Shown in pieces: positions 52,741-61,974 of a DNA stretch of 64,000 nt. Position 1 is the stretch's first letter, and every line of letters begins with the position of its first letter. Made by a program: the position numbers and the translations under genes. The notes under the pieces were generated by a model, which saw only the letters and a list, made by a program, of their open reading frames with translations, did no database searches and was not told the DNA's origin. The DNA comes from Bacillota bacterium (GTDB taxonomy: Bacteria; Bacillota; Clostridia; Lachnospirales; Lachnospiraceae), in the NCBI GenBank assembly GCA_023421075.1, contig JAEZUM010000043.1, forward strand, positions 53,002-117,001, written 5' to 3'.

Positions 52741-53850
52741 ATGAAAATCCAGTGTCAAAAAGCGGATCTTTTAAATGGTGTTAATATTGTACTTAAGGCG
52801 GTACCTGTTAAATCGACGATGCCGATTTTAGAATGTCTGATTATAGAGGCGACAGATGATGGAATAAAACTGACAGCGAATGATATGGAACTTGGTATAG
52901 AAACAATTGTGAAAGGGAATGTTTTAGAGAACGGAACCGTAGCGTTAAATGCTAAGATTTTTTCTGAAATTGTTCGTAGACTTCCGGAGAATGAAGTTAG
53001 TATCACAACGGATGGTAATTACTTAACAGAAATCATCTGTGAGAAGGCGAAATTTTCAATCTCAGGAAGATCCGGTGAAGAATTCCCCGGGTTACCGAAT
53101 ATTGAAAAAGAGAATGCGATTGCTTTATCACAATTTACTTTAAAAGAGATCATCCGTCAGACTGTATTCTCAATCTCCGACAATGAGAGTAATAAGATTA
53201 TGACCGGTGAGCTATTTGAGATTAAGAATAATGAGCTTAGGGTCATCTCTCTGGACGGCCATAGAATCTCCATTCGTAAGATATTTATGAAGGATTCTTA
53301 CGAGAGCAGAAAAGTAATTGTGCCAGGTAAGACACTCAATGAAATCAGTAAGATTCTATCCGGAGAAGTTTCTTCTATGGTGAATATTTTCTTTACTGAA
53401 AAACATGCATTATTTGAATTTGATAATACGGTAGTACTAACCAGATTAATTGAAGGAGAGTATTATCGAATTGATCAAATGCTTTCCAGTGATTATGAGA
53501 CTAAAGTAACGATTAATAAAAAAGAGCTGCAGAACTGTATTGAAAGAGCATCCTTATTGATTCGTGAGACAGATAAGAAGCCGATTATTATTGATATCAA
53601 GAATAATAACTTTGAATTAAAGATTAATACAGCCATCGGATCCATGAACGAAGAAATTGATATTACTCTTGAGGGTAAAGATATTGTGATTGGATTTAAT
53701 CCGAAGTTTTTACTTGATGCTTTGCGTGTCATTGATGATGAAACGGTTGATATTTATTTGATCAATGCAAAAGCGCCTTGTTTTATTCGTGATAAGGATC
53801 AGTCCTATATTTATTTAATTTTGCCTGTTAATATCAATGTTGTTGCTTAG
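52741..53850 (+). CDS. dnaN: DNA polymerase III sliding clamp (beta subunit)
   Basis: A 369-residue clamp beginning MKIQCQKADL, with three similar clamp domains. The start at 52741 is chosen because the nine codons upstream are not conserved; GGGAG lies about 11 bases away. SVPVKSTMPILECLII-like segment near residue 22 and IDGHR-like LDGHRISIRK near 174 are typical. It tethers polymerase to DNA. Confidence 0.97.
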   Translation: MKIQCQKADLLNGVNIVLKAVPVKSTMPILECLIIEATDDGIKLTANDMELGIETIVKGNVLENGTVALNAKIFSEIVRRLPENEVSITTDGNYLTEIICEKAKFSISGRSGEEFPGLPNIEKENAIALSQFTLKEIIRQTVFSISDNESNKIMTGELFEIKNNELRVISLDGHRISIRKIFMKDSYESRKVIVPGKTLNEISKILSGEVSSMVNIFFTEKHALFEFDNTVVLTRLIEGEYYRIDQMLSSDYETKVTINKKELQNCIERASLLIRETDKKPIIIDIKNNNFELKINTAIGSMNEEIDITLEGKDIVIGFNPKFLLDALRVIDDETVDIYLINAKAPCFIRDKDQSYIYLILPVNINVVA

Positions 53851-53965
53851 TAATATCCAAGTATGTGCCAGTGTTATCAAGTTGTAAAATATACACTTGG
53901 CACATATGAAATCATAGGGTAGAAGCTATATAAATTTATAGTTTCGTTTAGAAAGGATGTATTTG

Positions 53966-54175
53966 ATGCATCAGATTAAATTGAGAGAAGAGTTTATTAA
54001 GCTAGGCCAGGCGTTGAAAGCAGCCGGATTGGTAGATTCCGGTGTTGAAGCGAAGGAAGAGATTCTTGACGGTAAGGTTAAAGTAAATGGTATTGTTGAA
54101 GTGCAAAGGGGTAAAAAGCTTCACGACGGAGATCTCGTAGATTATAATGGCGAACAGATACAGATAATTAAGTAG
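53966..54175 (+). CDS. yaaA: S4 domain RNA-binding protein YaaA
   Basis: A 69-residue S4-fold protein: KLREEFIKLGQALKAAGLVDSGVEAKEEI, then GKVKVNG and RGKKLHDGD. In Firmicutes it lies between dnaN and recF, as here. GG of GGATGT sits nine bases before the ATG at 53966. Role unclear; likely ribosome or RNA binding. Confidence 0.9.
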   Translation: MHQIKLREEFIKLGQALKAAGLVDSGVEAKEEILDGKVKVNGIVEVQRGKKLHDGDLVDYNGEQIQIIK

Positions 54176-54245
54176 CACAGAAGGAAAACCTTCATGTGCT
54201 TTCTTGCAGTAAATTAAATGTTGTAAAGGAATTGTTGGTGCATAT

Positions 54246-55331
54246 ATGATTGTCAAGTCGTTAGAACTAAAAGATTACCGAAATTACAGTAATCTGAGTA
54301 TGCAATTTCATAATGGTACCAATATCTTATACGGAGAAAATGCACAAGGGAAAACCAATATCCTTGAGGCAATCTATCTGTGCGGAACAACGAAATCTCA
54401 TCGTGGAAGTAAAGATAAAGAGATCGTTATGTTTCAGGAAGAAGAAGCGCATGTTCGGATTATTCTTGAAAAAAATCAGATTCCTCATCGGATCGATTTA
54501 CATTTAAAGAAGAATAAAGCAAAGGGAGTTGCCATTGACGGTATCCCCATTAAAAAACAAGGTGAATTATTCGGAATGCTTAACCTTGTGTTTTTTTCGC
54601 CGGAGGATTTGTATATTATAAAAAACGGTCCCTCGGAGAGAAGGCGCTTTCTTGATCTAGAGTTATGCCAGCTGGATAAAATATACCTGAATCAACTTTC
54701 GAATTATAATAAGATTCTTGTTCAACGGAATAATTTATTAAAGCAAATCAGTACAAACAGGAATTTATTGGATACACTTTATATATGGGATTCAAAGCTG
54801 GTGGAATACGGACGTAAAATCATTGAAACAAGATATGATTTTGTGCTTCGTCTGAATGCCTTGGTTGGAGAAATACATAAGAATTTGACCGGTGGGAAAG
54901 AGGAACTAATCCTACAGTATGAACCTAATGTCAGCGCTGTAGAGTTTGAAGATAAACTTAAAAAATTCTTGGATCGGGATTTATATCTAAAGATGACCAA
55001 TGTGGGACCGCACAGAGACGATTTGTGTTTTTTGTTAGGAACGATCGATATACGTAAGTATGGTTCTCAAGGTCAGCAAAGAACAGCAGCCCTTTCCTGT
55101 AAGCTTGCAGAAATTGATTTGGTGAAGTCCGTAATCAAAGAAAATCCTATTTTGTTATTAGATGATGTATTATCCGAACTCGATCGAACAAGACAGACTC
55201 ATCTGCTTAATAGTATCGGAGATATTCAAACGATGATTACCTGTACCGGATTAGAGGAGTTTATTAATCTTAGGTTTGAGTATAATAAAATATTTCATGT
55301 GGTAGAAGGTACAGTAACCAGCGAAAATTAA
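54246..55331 (+). CDS. recF: DNA replication and repair protein RecF
   Basis: A 361-residue SMC-like ATPase. Walker A GENAQGKTNILEAIYL near residue 30, signature near KYGSQGQQRTAALSCKLAE at 273, Walker B PILLLDDVLSELDRTRQ near 298. It loads RecA at gaps with RecO and RecR. A small hairpin at 54174-54200 (AGCACAGAAGG / CCTTCATGTGCT, then TTTCTT) separates it from yaaA. Confidence 0.95.
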   Translation: MIVKSLELKDYRNYSNLSMQFHNGTNILYGENAQGKTNILEAIYLCGTTKSHRGSKDKEIVMFQEEEAHVRIILEKNQIPHRIDLHLKKNKAKGVAIDGIPIKKQGELFGMLNLVFFSPEDLYIIKNGPSERRRFLDLELCQLDKIYLNQLSNYNKILVQRNNLLKQISTNRNLLDTLYIWDSKLVEYGRKIIETRYDFVLRLNALVGEIHKNLTGGKEELILQYEPNVSAVEFEDKLKKFLDRDLYLKMTNVGPHRDDLCFLLGTIDIRKYGSQGQQRTAALSCKLAEIDLVKSVIKENPILLLDDVLSELDRTRQTHLLNSIGDIQTMITCTGLEEFINLRFEYNKIFHVVEGTVTSEN

Positions 55332-55424
55332 ATGTTATGATAAATTATTTAAACAGGTAAGAAATTTTATATAGACGGTTATGTAATCAAATTGATATAT
55401 AGCGTAAGTATATATTATTAGTAC

Positions 55425-55454
55425 GGAGGTGAAGTCCTCCATAAAAACTGGAGG
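55425..55454 (+). promoter_or_regulatory. Alternative Shine-Dalgarno pairing upstream of gyrB
   Basis: GGAGG (55425-55429), TGAAGT, CCTCC (55436-55440) form a small hairpin. The real gyrB ribosome site GGAGG follows at 55450-55454. One CCTCC can pair with either GGAGG. Confidence 0.45.
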
Positions 55455-55461
55455 AGAAATC

Positions 55462-57372
55462 ATGAGTAATGATTACGGTGCAGATCAAATTCAAATATTG
55501 GAAGGTTTAGAGGCGGTCCGAAAAAGACCCGGTATGTATATCGGATCCACATCCTCGAAAGGCTTACATCACTTAGTTTATGAAATAGTAGATAATGCAG
55601 TGGATGAGGCACTTGCCGGATACTGTGATACGATTGATGTAACAATTAATCAGGACAATTCCATTACTGTAGTTGATAACGGAAGAGGTATACCCGTAGG
55701 CATCAATCAGAAAAAAGGAATTTCTTCGGTTGAAGTTGTATTTACCATTCTGCATGCAGGTGGAAAATTCGGTGGTGGAGGATACAAGGTATCCGGTGGT
55801 CTTCATGGAGTTGGAGCATCCGTTGTAAATGCCCTTTCCGAATGGTTAACGGTTGAGATTTGTGTAGACGGTAAGAAGTATTTTCAGAGATATGAACGTG
55901 GTAAAGCATGCGGAAGATTAGAGGAGATCGGGGATTCAGATTGCAGAGGAACTACAGTTACCTTCCTTCCGGACAAGGAGATTTTCGAAGAGACCGTATA
56001 TGATTATGAGGTATTAAAGCAAAGACTTCGTGAAATGGCGTTCTTAACAAAAAATATCAAAATCATTCTTCGAGATAACAGAGAAGAAGAAAGCAAGATT
56101 AGAGAATTTCATTATGCCGGCGGAATTAAGGAATATGTAGAGTATTTAAATCGACACAAGGATCCGCTATACCCAGAGATTATCTATTGTGAAGGCACAA
56201 AGGACGATGTCTATGTAGAAGTGGCTCTTCAGCATAATAGCACCTATACAGAGGGTTGCTATAGTTTTGTTAATAATATAACGACTCCGGAGGGTGGAAC
56301 ACATCTGGCCGGTTTTAAAAATGCAATCACTAAGACCTTCAATGATTACGCCAGATCGATGAAATTTCTTAAGGACAGTGATCAGAATCTATCCGGAGAG
56401 GATATTCGTGAAGGCTTAACAGCAATTATCAGTATCAAGATATCTGAACCACAGTTTGAAGGTCAGACAAAACAGAAATTAGGTAACTCTGAGGCAAGAG
56501 GAGCAGTAGATAGTATCGTAAGCGAGCAGCTGACCTACTTCCTGGAACAGAATCCTCAGGTTTCGAAGATGATTTGTGAGAAAGCGGTTCTTGCACAAAG
56601 GGCAAGAGATGCAGCAAGAAAAGCGAGAGATCTTACCAGAAGAAAGACTGCACTTGAAGGAATGAGTTTACCCGGTAAGCTGGCAGATTGTTCAGAGAAA
56701 GATCCGTCCAAATGTGAAATCTACATTGTTGAGGGTGATTCCGCGGGTGGATCGGCAAAGACGGCTCGTACCAGAGCAACGCAAGCAATCCTGCCCTTAA
56801 GGGGAAAGATTCTAAACGTTGAGAAATCAAGATTAGATAAGATATTGGTAAATAACGAGATTAAAGCAATGATTACTGCATTCGGTACCGGTATCTCAGA
56901 TGACTTCGATATCAGCAGACTGCGTTATCATAAAATAATTATTATGACCGATGCGGACGTTGACGGTGCCCATATCAGTACCTTATTATTGACCTTCTTC
57001 TATCGTTTTATGCCGGAGCTGATTAAGCAGGGCTATGTATATCTGGCACAGCCGCCGCTCTACAAGGTAGAGAAGAATAAATATGTCCGTTACGCTTACA
57101 GTGATGACGAATTGAATCAAATATTGACAGAGATCGGCAGAGATTCCAATAACAAGATTCAACGTTATAAGGGTCTTGGTGAGATGGATGCGGAGCAGCT
57201 ATGGGATACAACCATGGATCCGGAGAAAAGAATCCTCCTTCGTGTCAGTATGGATGAGGAAGAATCTTCAGAAATCGATCTTACCTTTACCACATTGATG
57301 GGTGATAAGGTTGAACCAAGAAGAGAGTTCATTGAGGCAAATGCGAAATATGTAAAGAATCTTGATATATAA
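55462..57372 (+). CDS. gyrB: DNA gyrase subunit B
   Basis: A 636-residue type IIA topoisomerase subunit. I start at the ATG at 55462 (GGAGG upstream); the longer frame uses a GTG that is not conserved. GHKL ATPase motifs: RPGMYIGSTS, VDNAVDEALAG, VDNGRGIPVG, GGLHGVGASVVNALS. TOPRIM: VEGDSAGGSAK and DADVDGAHI. Partner GyrA follows 89 bp on. Confidence 0.98.
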   Translation: MSNDYGADQIQILEGLEAVRKRPGMYIGSTSSKGLHHLVYEIVDNAVDEALAGYCDTIDVTINQDNSITVVDNGRGIPVGINQKKGISSVEVVFTILHAGGKFGGGGYKVSGGLHGVGASVVNALSEWLTVEICVDGKKYFQRYERGKACGRLEEIGDSDCRGTTVTFLPDKEIFEETVYDYEVLKQRLREMAFLTKNIKIILRDNREEESKIREFHYAGGIKEYVEYLNRHKDPLYPEIIYCEGTKDDVYVEVALQHNSTYTEGCYSFVNNITTPEGGTHLAGFKNAITKTFNDYARSMKFLKDSDQNLSGEDIREGLTAIISIKISEPQFEGQTKQKLGNSEARGAVDSIVSEQLTYFLEQNPQVSKMICEKAVLAQRARDAARKARDLTRRKTALEGMSLPGKLADCSEKDPSKCEIYIVEGDSAGGSAKTARTRATQAILPLRGKILNVEKSRLDKILVNNEIKAMITAFGTGISDDFDISRLRYHKIIIMTDADVDGAHISTLLLTFFYRFMPELIKQGYVYLAQPPLYKVEKNKYVRYAYSDDELNQILTEIGRDSNNKIQRYKGLGEMDAEQLWDTTMDPEKRILLRVSMDEEESSEIDLTFTTLMGDKVEPRREFIEANAKYVKNLDI

Positions 57373-57461
57373 AATTCTTTTTAATATTATTGGTTAAATG
57401 AAAAGCATACAAGATGAAACCGTAGGATGTTTCACTTGTCATGATTAACGGAGGAATAACA

Positions 57462-60074
57462 ATGGATGAGAATATCTTCGACAAGGTGCATGACGTCGAT
57501 CTAAAAAAGACAATGGAGAACTCATATATCGAGTATGCCATGTCAGTTATCGCGGCACGTGCCCTGCCCGATGTAAGGGACGGTCTTAAGCCGGTACAAA
57601 GAAGAATTTTGTATGCAATGATAGAATTGAATAATGGACCTGACAAACCGCATCGTAAATGTGCGCGTATTGTTGGTGATACCATGGGTAAGTATCATCC
57701 TCACGGAGATAGTTCAATTTACGAGGCATTGGTAAAATTGGCACAGGACTTCTCTACCAGATATCCATTGGTAGACGGACATGGTAACTTCGGTTCCGTC
57801 GACGGCGACGGAGCTGCTGCGATGCGTTATACCGAAGCTCGTTTAAGTAAAATCTCCATGGAGATGTTGTCCGATATCAATAAAGACACGGTAGATTTCT
57901 CCCCGAACTTTGATGAGACAGAGAAGGAACCCCTGGTATTACCCTCCAGATATCCGAATCTGTTGGTTAACGGAACCTCCGGAATCGCCGTTGGTATGGC
58001 TACCAATATTCCACCTCACAATCTTCGTGAGGTTATTAATGGTGTCATTAAAATAATTGATAATCATATTGAGGAAGATAGAGAAACCGAAATTGATGAA
58101 TTACTTAAGATTATAAAGGGACCTGATTTCCCTACAGGTGCAGAGATACTCGGCGTTACCGGTATCGAAGAGGCATACAGAACCGGTAGAGGTAAGATTC
58201 GCGTTCGTGCGGTTACCGATATTGAACCGATGCTAAATGGCAAGAACCGTATCGTTGTTACGGAGCTTCCTTATATGGTGAATAAGGCACGACTAATCGA
58301 GAAGATTGCAGAACTTGTTAAGGATAAGAAAATCGATGGTATCACCGAATTAAGAGATGAATCAGACCGTACCGGTATGAGAATCGTGATAGAGCTTCGT
58401 AGAGATGTAAATGCAAATGTTATGTTGAATCAATTATATAAGCATACCCAATTGCAGGAGACCTTTGGTGTTATTATGCTTGCATTGGTGAATAACGAGC
58501 CAAGAATCCTCAACCTGTATCAGATGCTTGATTACTACTTGAAGCATCAAAAGGAAGTAGTTACAAGACGTACCATATATGATTTGAATAAAGCAGAAGA
58601 AAGGGCACATATCTTACAGGGATTATTGATAGCCCTTGATAATATTGATGAGGTTATTCGTATTATACGTGCTTCCGCCAATGGAAATGCAGCGAAGGAA
58701 AAATTAATCGAGCGATTTGCTCTTACCGATGTACAGGCTCAGGCCATCATTGATATGAGACTTCGTGCATTAACCGGTTTGGAGAGAGAAAGACTCGAGG
58801 CGGAATTCGCAGAACTTATGATTAAGATTGCGGAATATAAGGCAATTCTTGCAGATGAGAAGAAATTACTTGGAGTAATCAGAGAAGAGATTACGCTCAT
58901 CCGCGATAAATTTGGTGATGACAGAAGAACAAAAATCGGCTTTGATGAATTTGACATCTCCATGGAGGATCTAATTCCCAATGAAAATACGGTAATAGCA
59001 ATGACAAGACTCGGCTATATCAAACGTATGACGGTTGATAATTTTAAGAGTCAGCATCGTGGCGGTAAGGGTATCAAGGGAATGCAGACCATTGAGGAGG
59101 ATTTCATCGAAGATCTTCTTATGACGACAAACCACCACTATATTATGTTCTTTACGAATAAGGGACGAGTCTACCGTCTGAAAGCATATGAGATACCGGA
59201 GGCAGGCAGAACGGCCAGAGGTACCGCGATCGTTAATCTTCTGCAGTTGTTACCGGAGGAACGTATCACAGCAATTATTCCGTTAAAAGAGTATAAGAAG
59301 GAACGCTTCTTGTTCATGGCAACAAAGAAGGGTATCGTAAAGAAGACCCCGATGAGTGATTATGAGCACATTAGAAAGTCCGGCCTTCAGGCTATTAATT
59401 TAAGAGAAGATGATGAACTCATTGAAGTTAAATCAACTAATCATCTGAAGGATATTATTCTGGTAACCAAAGACGGTATGTGCATCCGTTTTAACGAGAG
59501 AGATGTCAGACCGACCGGTAGAACCTCCATGGGTGTAATCGGCATGACCTTGAATGAAGAAGATGAGATCGTGGGAATGCAGCTTCATACGCAAGGGGAG
59601 TATTTACTCTTCGTATCCGAGAACGGCTTAGGAAAGAGAACCCTAATGGATGAATTCTCTGTTCAGCGCCGTGGCGGTAAGGGTGTAAAGTGTTATAAGA
59701 TTACCGAAAAGACCGGTGATGTAATCGGAGTAAAAGCAGTAAACGAAGAAAATGAAGTAATGCTGATAACTAACGAGGGCATTATTATACGAATTATGGT
59801 TAACGATATCTCCGTACTTGGCAGAATTACCTCCGGTGTTAAGCTGATGGATATTGATGTTGATAATAAGATAAAAGTAGCTAATCTTACAAAGGTAAGA
59901 GAAAGCACAGCATCAGAGGAAGAACTGATTAAAAATCTCGAGAATGAACTCAACGAAGAGAATCAGGTAGTGGATACCAGCGAATTTTCGGTAGAGGATG
60001 CCTATGATGAACTCTTGGAGGACTCCTTCGAGGGATTGGTAGAAGAGAGCGAGACCGAGAATGAGGATAATTAA
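57462..60074 (+). CDS. gyrA: DNA gyrase subunit A
   Basis: An 870-residue subunit. Start at 57462 follows GGAGG. Breakage-reunion domain: YAMSVIAARALPDVRDGLKP, active-site Tyr in AAMRYTEARLS near residue 123, and GDSSIYEALV in the quinolone-resistance region. C-terminal beta-pinwheel carries the GyrA box QRRGGKG and another QHRGGKG. The 60-residue tail is acidic (ELLEDSFEGLVEESETENED). Its stop overlaps the fumarase alpha start by 14 bases. Confidence 0.98.
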   Translation: MDENIFDKVHDVDLKKTMENSYIEYAMSVIAARALPDVRDGLKPVQRRILYAMIELNNGPDKPHRKCARIVGDTMGKYHPHGDSSIYEALVKLAQDFSTRYPLVDGHGNFGSVDGDGAAAMRYTEARLSKISMEMLSDINKDTVDFSPNFDETEKEPLVLPSRYPNLLVNGTSGIAVGMATNIPPHNLREVINGVIKIIDNHIEEDRETEIDELLKIIKGPDFPTGAEILGVTGIEEAYRTGRGKIRVRAVTDIEPMLNGKNRIVVTELPYMVNKARLIEKIAELVKDKKIDGITELRDESDRTGMRIVIELRRDVNANVMLNQLYKHTQLQETFGVIMLALVNNEPRILNLYQMLDYYLKHQKEVVTRRTIYDLNKAEERAHILQGLLIALDNIDEVIRIIRASANGNAAKEKLIERFALTDVQAQAIIDMRLRALTGLERERLEAEFAELMIKIAEYKAILADEKKLLGVIREEITLIRDKFGDDRRTKIGFDEFDISMEDLIPNENTVIAMTRLGYIKRMTVDNFKSQHRGGKGIKGMQTIEEDFIEDLLMTTNHHYIMFFTNKGRVYRLKAYEIPEAGRTARGTAIVNLLQLLPEERITAIIPLKEYKKERFLFMATKKGIVKKTPMSDYEHIRKSGLQAINLREDDELIEVKSTNHLKDIILVTKDGMCIRFNERDVRPTGRTSMGVIGMTLNEEDEIVGMQLHTQGEYLLFVSENGLGKRTLMDEFSVQRRGGKGVKCYKITEKTGDVIGVKAVNEENEVMLITNEGIIIRIMVNDISVLGRITSGVKLMDIDVDNKIKVANLTKVRESTASEEELIKNLENELNEENQVVDTSEFSVEDAYDELLEDSFEGLVEESETENEDN

Positions 60075-60903
60075 TACCGACATAATTACAAAAAATATAA
60101 AAGAGATGTGCATCGAAGCCAACTATAAGTTGGCTTCTGATGTAGAATCCAGAGTACGCAGCGCAGAGGAAATGGAAACGAGTATACTCGGAAAGCAGAT
60201 TCTTAGTCAGCTTAGTGAGAATCTGGATATTGCTGCGGCAGAAGATATCCCGATCTGCCAGGATACCGGAATGGCGATTGTCTTCCTTAAGCTTGGTCAG
60301 CAGGTTCAGCTGGAGGGTGTTTTTCTTGAGGAAGCAATCAATGAGGGGATTCGCCAGGGTTATGCGGAAGGTTATCTACGAAAATCAGTAGTGGGAGATC
60401 CTTTGATTCGTAGGAATACAGGGGATAATACGCCGGGAATTATTCATTATGAGATGATACCCGGTGATCGAATCGAAATAACGGTAGCGCCTAAGGGTTT
60501 TGGAAGTGAAAATATGAGCCGGGTATATATGCTAAAGCCATCCGACGGAGTCGAGGGGGTAAAGCAGGCCGTTTTAGAAACGGTTCGATTAGCCGGTCCA
60601 AATGCCTGTCCACCGATTGTAGTCGGCGTAGGAATAGGGGGCAGCTTTGAAAAATGCACGCTTCTTTCCAAGAAGGCTTTGGCAAGAAGTATGAATCAAC
60701 CTTCTCCTTTGGAGCATATTCGAAAGTTGGAAGAAGAGCTATTAACAGAGATTAACAGTCTTGGTATCGGACCAGGTGGTTTGGGAGGAAGGATGACTGC
60801 ACTTGGAGTCAACATTGAGACCTATCCCACCCATATAGCAGGTCTGCCGGTGGCCATTAATATCTGTTGTCATGTGAATCGCCATGTTTCTCGTGAGTTG
60901 TAA
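60061..60903 (+). CDS. fumA: Fumarate hydratase class I, alpha subunit
   Basis: A 280-residue subunit of the oxygen-sensitive [4Fe-4S] fumarase (or tartrate dehydratase) type: EDIPICQDTGMAIVFLKLGQ near residue 60, SVVGDPLIRRNTGDNTPGIIH near 110, PNACPPIVVGVGIGGSFEKC near 180. The three Cys regions are conserved. It starts within the last 14 bases of gyrA and has no clear ribosome site of its own, implying coupling. The beta subunit is encoded 142 bp on. It converts malate and fumarate. Confidence 0.9.
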   Translation: MRIINTDIITKNIKEMCIEANYKLASDVESRVRSAEEMETSILGKQILSQLSENLDIAAAEDIPICQDTGMAIVFLKLGQQVQLEGVFLEEAINEGIRQGYAEGYLRKSVVGDPLIRRNTGDNTPGIIHYEMIPGDRIEITVAPKGFGSENMSRVYMLKPSDGVEGVKQAVLETVRLAGPNACPPIVVGVGIGGSFEKCTLLSKKALARSMNQPSPLEHIRKLEEELLTEINSLGIGPGGLGGRMTALGVNIETYPTHIAGLPVAINICCHVNRHVSREL

Positions 60904-61045
60904 GAAATAAAACTGCCGAAACGAAATTTTTCGTTGGTTTAATATGAGTTATTTGAGATTAAACTTGATTGTTATGGATATACTATGAAGAGTCTTCCCT
61001 ATTCCATAACAGATACCTTGAAATAATATATAAAAGGGGATCGGA

Positions 61046-61588
61046 ATGGATAAGTATATTACAACACCGTTAACAACACAGAAGGTAGAAGAGCTTCAGG
61101 CCGGGGACTATGTTTATATTACCGGTACCATTTATACTGCCAGAGATGCTGCCCATCAGAGAATGTATGACACGATCCTTCAGGGGGATGGGATACCGAT
61201 TGACTTACAGGATAATATCATCTATTATCTGGGACCCACACCGGAACGAGAAGGACAAGTAATCGGCTCTGCCGGACCAACGACCAGTAGCCGGATGGAT
61301 AAATATACTCCCATGCTGCTTGATCGGGGTTTAAAAGGCATGATCGGTAAGGGAAAACGAAATAAAGAAGTTATTGAGTCAATGATAAAAAATAAAGCGG
61401 TTTATTTTGCTGCAGTCGGAGGAGCAGGTGCTCTTTTATCCAAGAAAATCAAAGAAAGTAAGGTAATTGCTTATGATGATCTTGGGACGGAAGCAATTCG
61501 GGAATTACAGGTAGTAGAATTTCCTGTTATAGTTGTAATTGATGCAAAAGGAAACAATTTGTATGAAATAGTGATGCAAAATTGTTGA
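61046..61588 (+). CDS. fumB: Fumarate hydratase class I, beta subunit
   Basis: A 180-residue subunit with GTIYTARDAAHQRM near residue 28, YLGPTPEREGQVIGSAGPTTSSRMD near 67 and MIGKGKRN near 99, as in the TtdB/FumB half of class I fumarases. It completes the enzyme with the alpha subunit. GGGGAT precedes the ATG. The promoter of the downstream tRNA-Ser overlaps its stop codon. Confidence 0.92.
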   Translation: MDKYITTPLTTQKVEELQAGDYVYITGTIYTARDAAHQRMYDTILQGDGIPIDLQDNIIYYLGPTPEREGQVIGSAGPTTSSRMDKYTPMLLDRGLKGMIGKGKRNKEVIESMIKNKAVYFAAVGGAGALLSKKIKESKVIAYDDLGTEAIRELQVVEFPVIVVIDAKGNNLYEIVMQNC

Positions 61589-61613
61589 CAAAGAGGGAGT
61601 CATTTGTTATACT
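61585..61613 (+). promoter_or_regulatory. tRNA-Ser promoter
   Basis: -35 TTGACA (61585-61590), 17-bp spacer, -10 TATACT (61608-61613). It overlaps the last codons of fumB. Confidence 0.75.
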
Positions 61614-61709
61614 AGATTTTGCTTCTGTGAGAAATGGCAGATAGCAAAATAAAACAAGAGACAGAAAGGTCAGTGCTCTTGCATAATAGAACTTTTAAAG
61701 TTCGGATCT

Positions 61710-61797
61710 GGAGAAATACTCAAGAGGCCGAAGAGGCGCCCCTGCTAAGGGTGTAGGTCGGGCAACCGGCGCGAGGGTTCAAATCCCTCTTTCTCCG
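61710..61797 (+). tRNA. tRNA-Ser (GCT)
   Basis: An 88-nt class II tRNA: acceptor GGAGAAA pairs with TTTCTCC, discriminator G, anticodon loop CTGCTAA with GCT, long variable arm TAGGTCGGGCAACCGGC and T-arm GGGTTCAAATCC. No CCA is encoded. Confidence 0.95.
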
Positions 61798-61802
61798 TTC
61801 AG

Positions 61803-61832
61803 AAAAGCGTACCAAATTGGTACGCTTTTTTT
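61803..61832 (+). terminator. Terminator after tRNA-Ser
   Basis: AAAGCGTACCAA and TTGGTACGCTTT form a perfect stem followed by TTTTTTT. Confidence 0.9.
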
Positions 61833-61890
61833 GCATATTTGATTCATTAAATGCTACGAGGTAATTTTAAATTATAAGTTAAAAAACCGG

Positions 61891-61921
61891 TTGACTCTTG
61901 GGTTACCCAAGGGCTTACAAT
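61891..61921 (+). promoter_or_regulatory. MerR-type promoter and operator
   Basis: -35 TTGACT (61891-61896), 19-bp spacer, -10 TACAAT (61916-61921). The spacer holds a perfect dyad CTTGGGTTACCCAAG (61897-61911). An overlong spacer with a dyad is the hallmark of MerR-activated promoters. It precedes the merR-like gene by 53 bp. Confidence 0.8.
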
Positions 61922-61974
61922 GATTTCAGACGACAGGGGTGCACACCTGTAAGCCATTGATAAGGAGGATTATT

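Noticed and set aside
53862..53906. Hairpin after dnaN as terminator
   Set aside because: Arms TATGTGCCA and TGGCACATA pair well, but no T-run follows and the loop is large; function undecided, so not listed as terminator.
57428..57443. parS-like TGTTTCACTTGTCATG before gyrA
   Set aside because: Only the left half matches parS; the right half is unrelated.
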